64,000 nucleotides of DNA. Origin: Metaphire vulgaris (lineage: Eukaryota; Annelida; Clitellata; Crassiclitellata; Megascolecidae). Where the stretch lies: NCBI GenBank assembly GCA_018105865.1, contig CM030835.1, forward strand, positions 2,196,816-2,260,815. Reading direction: 5' to 3'. Under the pieces are notes generated by a model. The model searched no databases. It was not told where the DNA came from and saw only the letters and a program-made list of their open reading frames with translations. The translations under genes were made by a program, and so were the position numbers. Shown piece after piece: positions 61,230 to 64,000 of this stretch (positions within the stretch are counted from its first letter, which is position 1; each line of letters begins with the position of its first letter).

Positions 61230-63039
61230 ATGATGGAGGCGTTTGACAGCGATAACATAACAGTCGATATGAACATCAAAAGACCACCTGGAATGCTGAA
61301 GGTCCGTCGTTCGATTGAAACAATCAGTTGTCGCGATCTTTTGCAAAAGATAATTTAATTTGGAATTTCAGTTCTTCTTTGTTCGAGCACGGCGTTTGTG
61401 GTCGGCAAACTTGTGGGCGTCATTCAGTGTTTATTGCACGATGAACTTTTATGGACTATTGCATGATGAGCAGGGATATTTTACCCCCAATACACAAAAT
61501 ATTTAAACACACACACACGCACACATCCTCACCTGGGCGTTTATGGACTATTCAGCAGGGGCCGACACCTGCCAACCCCGCAACCCATAATCTGAGCCTG
61601 TGATGACTTTTTTTGCTTGCCAGGCTTTTTTGGCAAGGATGGACCCCCAAAATATACCGACACATTCAACTTTAACTTTATAATCCTGAAAATAACCCTG
61701 CTATTGAGAGATTTATAAGGCTTTAGGCCTAATTAAAGCTTTCTGGGAAGCACAGGCTATCCAAATCGATGGGCGATCGCTGAGGTAATTGTCATTTAGG
61801 CAGACCGCAGGGACCCCTATATTAAAATTCGAATCATAAGTCTCTCAAATTTCAAAAGTCTGCACGTCGGAACGAATTTTCAGCATCGGGTGTAGATTTT
61901 CTGAAAATAAAAGTTGTGACAATGGGAAAAAATTTGTCTCTGAAAAACCCTTGACAAGCAAAAAAGGTCGTCGCTAACTTTACTTTATCCTCCAAATACC
62001 TTGACAAGGCCTGCATAGCTTTATCTTCTTTCCAGGAGGTGCAGCCCATCTTCTTCCAGGGGGCACTGCATCCCTAAGTTTTTCCAGGTGATGAAACTGC
62101 ACCCCACTTCCTATGGGTCTGCTGCTATGCTCATATTCGTGGCCTTCATCGCCTACGTCCTTGCCTCAATACCAAAACTAACTCCACAGTCTGATAGAGT
62201 AGTATGAGCATGTGAATCATATAATTTATAATGCTATAGTAAAATAAGAAGCACATTGATATTTGGTCACTGGGCAGTTATTCCTCTGTTTCTTAGAATT
62301 TTGCAAACTGAGGAAAATTTCCCATGAGTCTTTTACAGCAATGATTTGTGCGGATTGTTTCCAGGTGCAGTATGGCTCAGTAGGTCTTGTGCCTGGTGTT
62401 ACTCTTACTCCAACCCAGGCAAGTGCATGCAGCAGGATAATATATAAACATTTTTCTTAAATTTACAATTTATTAATACAGTCAGTGTTGTGTACACTTC
62501 ATGATTATAGCTGAAAAATTATGCATAAATGTTTTACTACTCTCCAAAGTGCTATATATAAATCCATGAGATTTTACTTACTTACTTACTAGTTCTGCAT
62601 ATTTTTGACCAGGCAGCTTTGTCATTTCTTGGTTACAGTTGCTCGGTCATTTTCTTGGCAAAAGGGCTCGATAGTTTACGTGGTGGTAAAATATTTAATT
62701 AGTTCCATTCTCTTTGTACATGCAAGCCAGCCTATGTGTTTACTGTATAAGTGCATTTAATTAAATGCATTGAGGCATTTGATCCTGGTTTAATATAATG
62801 TATTAGGCAATTATCTTGATTATGAACACATTGTCAAGGCAGTCCATTAGTAGAACATTTAAGTGTGGATTTTACTGTTTGAATATTCTAATAAGTAGGA
62901 GTTATACAAGAATTATGCAGTGACATTTCTTGGCAGTGACAAAATCCTTTGCAGTGAATAGCTTTCTTGTAGGTAAAAGATCCTCCAGCTGTCTCATGGG
63001 AAGTTGAGGATGATAGCTTTTACACACTTGTGATGAATG
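61230..63039 (+). CDS. Phosphatidylethanolamine-binding protein (PEBP/RKIP family), 5' part
   Basis: Cytosolic PEBP-fold protein; family members bind phospholipid head groups and some inhibit Raf-1. Exon 1, 61230-61301, starts ATGATG and ends PPGMLK. Exon 2, 62365-62418, is VQYGSVGLVPGVTLTPTQ. Exon 3, 62973-63039, is VKDPPAVSWEVED...YTLVMN, ending in phase 1. The LTPTQVKDPPxVSW and YTLVM strings are PEBP hallmarks. The ligand-binding DPDAPSR loop and the rest should follow; I find no such exon by base 64000, so the gene is cut by the window edge. Intron 2 uses a GC donor (CAG then GCAAGT at 62419). Either of the two adjacent Met codons could start it. Confidence 0.85.
62531..62590 (+). mobile_element. 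SINE-like 3' end with TTAC tail
   Basis: CTACTCTCCAAAGTGCTATA, then TCCATGAGATTTTACTTAC, in PEBP intron 2. Confidence 0.65.
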
Positions 63040-63419
63040 GTAAATAAGTTTCTGATTGCCTCTGTATTGGTCATTATTTCTAATGATATTGTCATTGAGT
63101 TTCATTCCCTTTGTACAGTAGATGCCCTCATAACAATAAACCTCTGAGTAGTAGAACCTGTGCAGTGAGACTTACAGTGTGTTTGATAATACAGTTATCA
63201 ACCAAGCAGTTCAATATTTGTCACTATTAATTAAATTGATTGTATCTATGTTTGTGATTCATAGCTTTTAATTAATTAAAACCCGAGTGGATATTAAGTC
63301 TGAATCTATCTGAAGTGTAAGTCTAGACCAGCTAACATTAACGTGAAATTTTTAATTTTGTATGGTTGATTTTAATGATTAGTTACATTTTATTTTTGAA
63401 TGAGACTTGAGAACTTGCA

Positions 63420-63478
63420 CGTAATAATAATAGTAATAATAATAATAATAATAATCATAATAACAACAACAACAATAA
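63420..63478 (+). repeat. (AAT)n/(AAC)n microsatellite
   Basis: Imperfect AAT then AAC repeats. Confidence 0.9.
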
Positions 63479-63615
63479 AAACTGGATTTTAAATGGGTTT
63501 AATAGGATTTCTCCTGTGTTGAAAAACACTGTCACTCATACATAGGCACTTGGTGCCTCTGCTGACAAGTCTGAGGACACCCTCCCTGGGTTTCAGATAA
63601 TTTTTGTTCCAGAAA

Positions 63616-63735
63616 TTGATAGCTCAGTCAGTATTTCTGTTGTTGAGATATTTGCCTCTGATGTTTTTTAAAACATTTTCTGAATGTGAAGAAAGTGTCT
63701 GCATTTTAAGAATACCTCTTAGATCTCCTTATAAA
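63616..63735 (+). other. Unassigned possible exon within PEBP intron
   Basis: An acceptor-like TTTTTGTTCCAG and a strong donor (AAA then GTAAGTGG at 63736) bracket 40 open codons ending RIPLRSPYK. The peptide does not resemble PEBP and its entry phase (0) does not fit PEBP exon 3. It could be chance or belong to something else. Confidence 0.15.
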
Positions 63736-64000
63736 GTAAGTGGTGAATGTAGCATTGAAGACATGTTGCCTCTAATTACACTGCATACTTCAGTTATGGA
63801 ATTCAAGATGTAGAAATTTTACAAATGAAATTTGGGGCTATTGTCCATCTTGGGTATTGTCCATACTTTCGTTGTCGAAGAGAAGTGAAAATGGATCTCG
63901 CTTCAAATATGTGTATTTTTCAGTATCCATTTTGGTCACAATGCAACAATGCAAATTGATATTTTGGACATTTTCTCTTTGTCCCCAAAGGGCAATATTT

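Noticed and set aside
63546..63671. Open frame ending in SVSISVVEIFASDVF as the next PEBP exon
   Set aside because: It lacks the DPDAPSR and HWLV motifs expected there and does not enter in phase 1.

Overview
This window is nuclear DNA from an intron-rich, AT-rich invertebrate animal. It holds four protein-coding genes split into many short exons with GT-AG introns, all recognised by joining exons in compatible reading phase. CatSper beta, RAPGEF1/C3G with Crk-binding prolines and KCMF1 together point to a metazoan. A non-vertebrate deuterostome (echinoderm or hemichordate type) is my best guess, with low certainty. I see no bacterial, organellar or viral gene set, and no rRNA, tRNA or CRISPR array.

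Layout. (1) 0.55-26.18 kb, plus strand: a CATSPERB orthologue (CatSper sperm calcium channel beta subunit), 25 coding exons, about 1055 aa. (2) 26.4-27.6 kb: a 321-336 bp tandem repeat, about 3.5 units, between two convergent genes. (3) 28.1-48.44 kb, minus strand: a complete RAPGEF1 (C3G) gene, 19 coding exons, 1138 aa, with a 2.8 kb 3' UTR and a short upstream ORF. (4) 49.5-55.4 kb, plus strand: KCMF1 (ZZ plus C2H2 zinc-finger E3 ubiquitin ligase), 8 coding exons, about 371 aa, divergent from RAPGEF1. (5) 61.23 kb to the window end, plus strand: first three exons of a PEBP/RKIP-family gene, cut by the window edge.

Introns and spacers are full of small mobile elements. There are six near-identical 80-bp TTAA-flanked elements, larger relatives with similar termini, hAT and mariner MITEs, and two families of GGGGC-type MITEs. 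Several decayed LINE reverse-transcriptase ends are present, as are two families of retroposon 3' tails whose simple-sequence ends seed many of the microsatellites.

The four genes do not form a pathway. CATSPERB acts in the sperm flagellum. RAPGEF1 is a Rap1 exchange factor downstream of Crk, and PEBP/RKIP proteins can modulate Raf signalling, but their proximity here is probably incidental. The most unusual observations are the 80-bp TTAA family, the retroposon tails that abut two CATSPERB splice acceptors, a possible intronic poly(A) isoform of CATSPERB, the 335-bp tandem array with an acquired palindrome, and a degenerate CCCTAAAAA-type tract.
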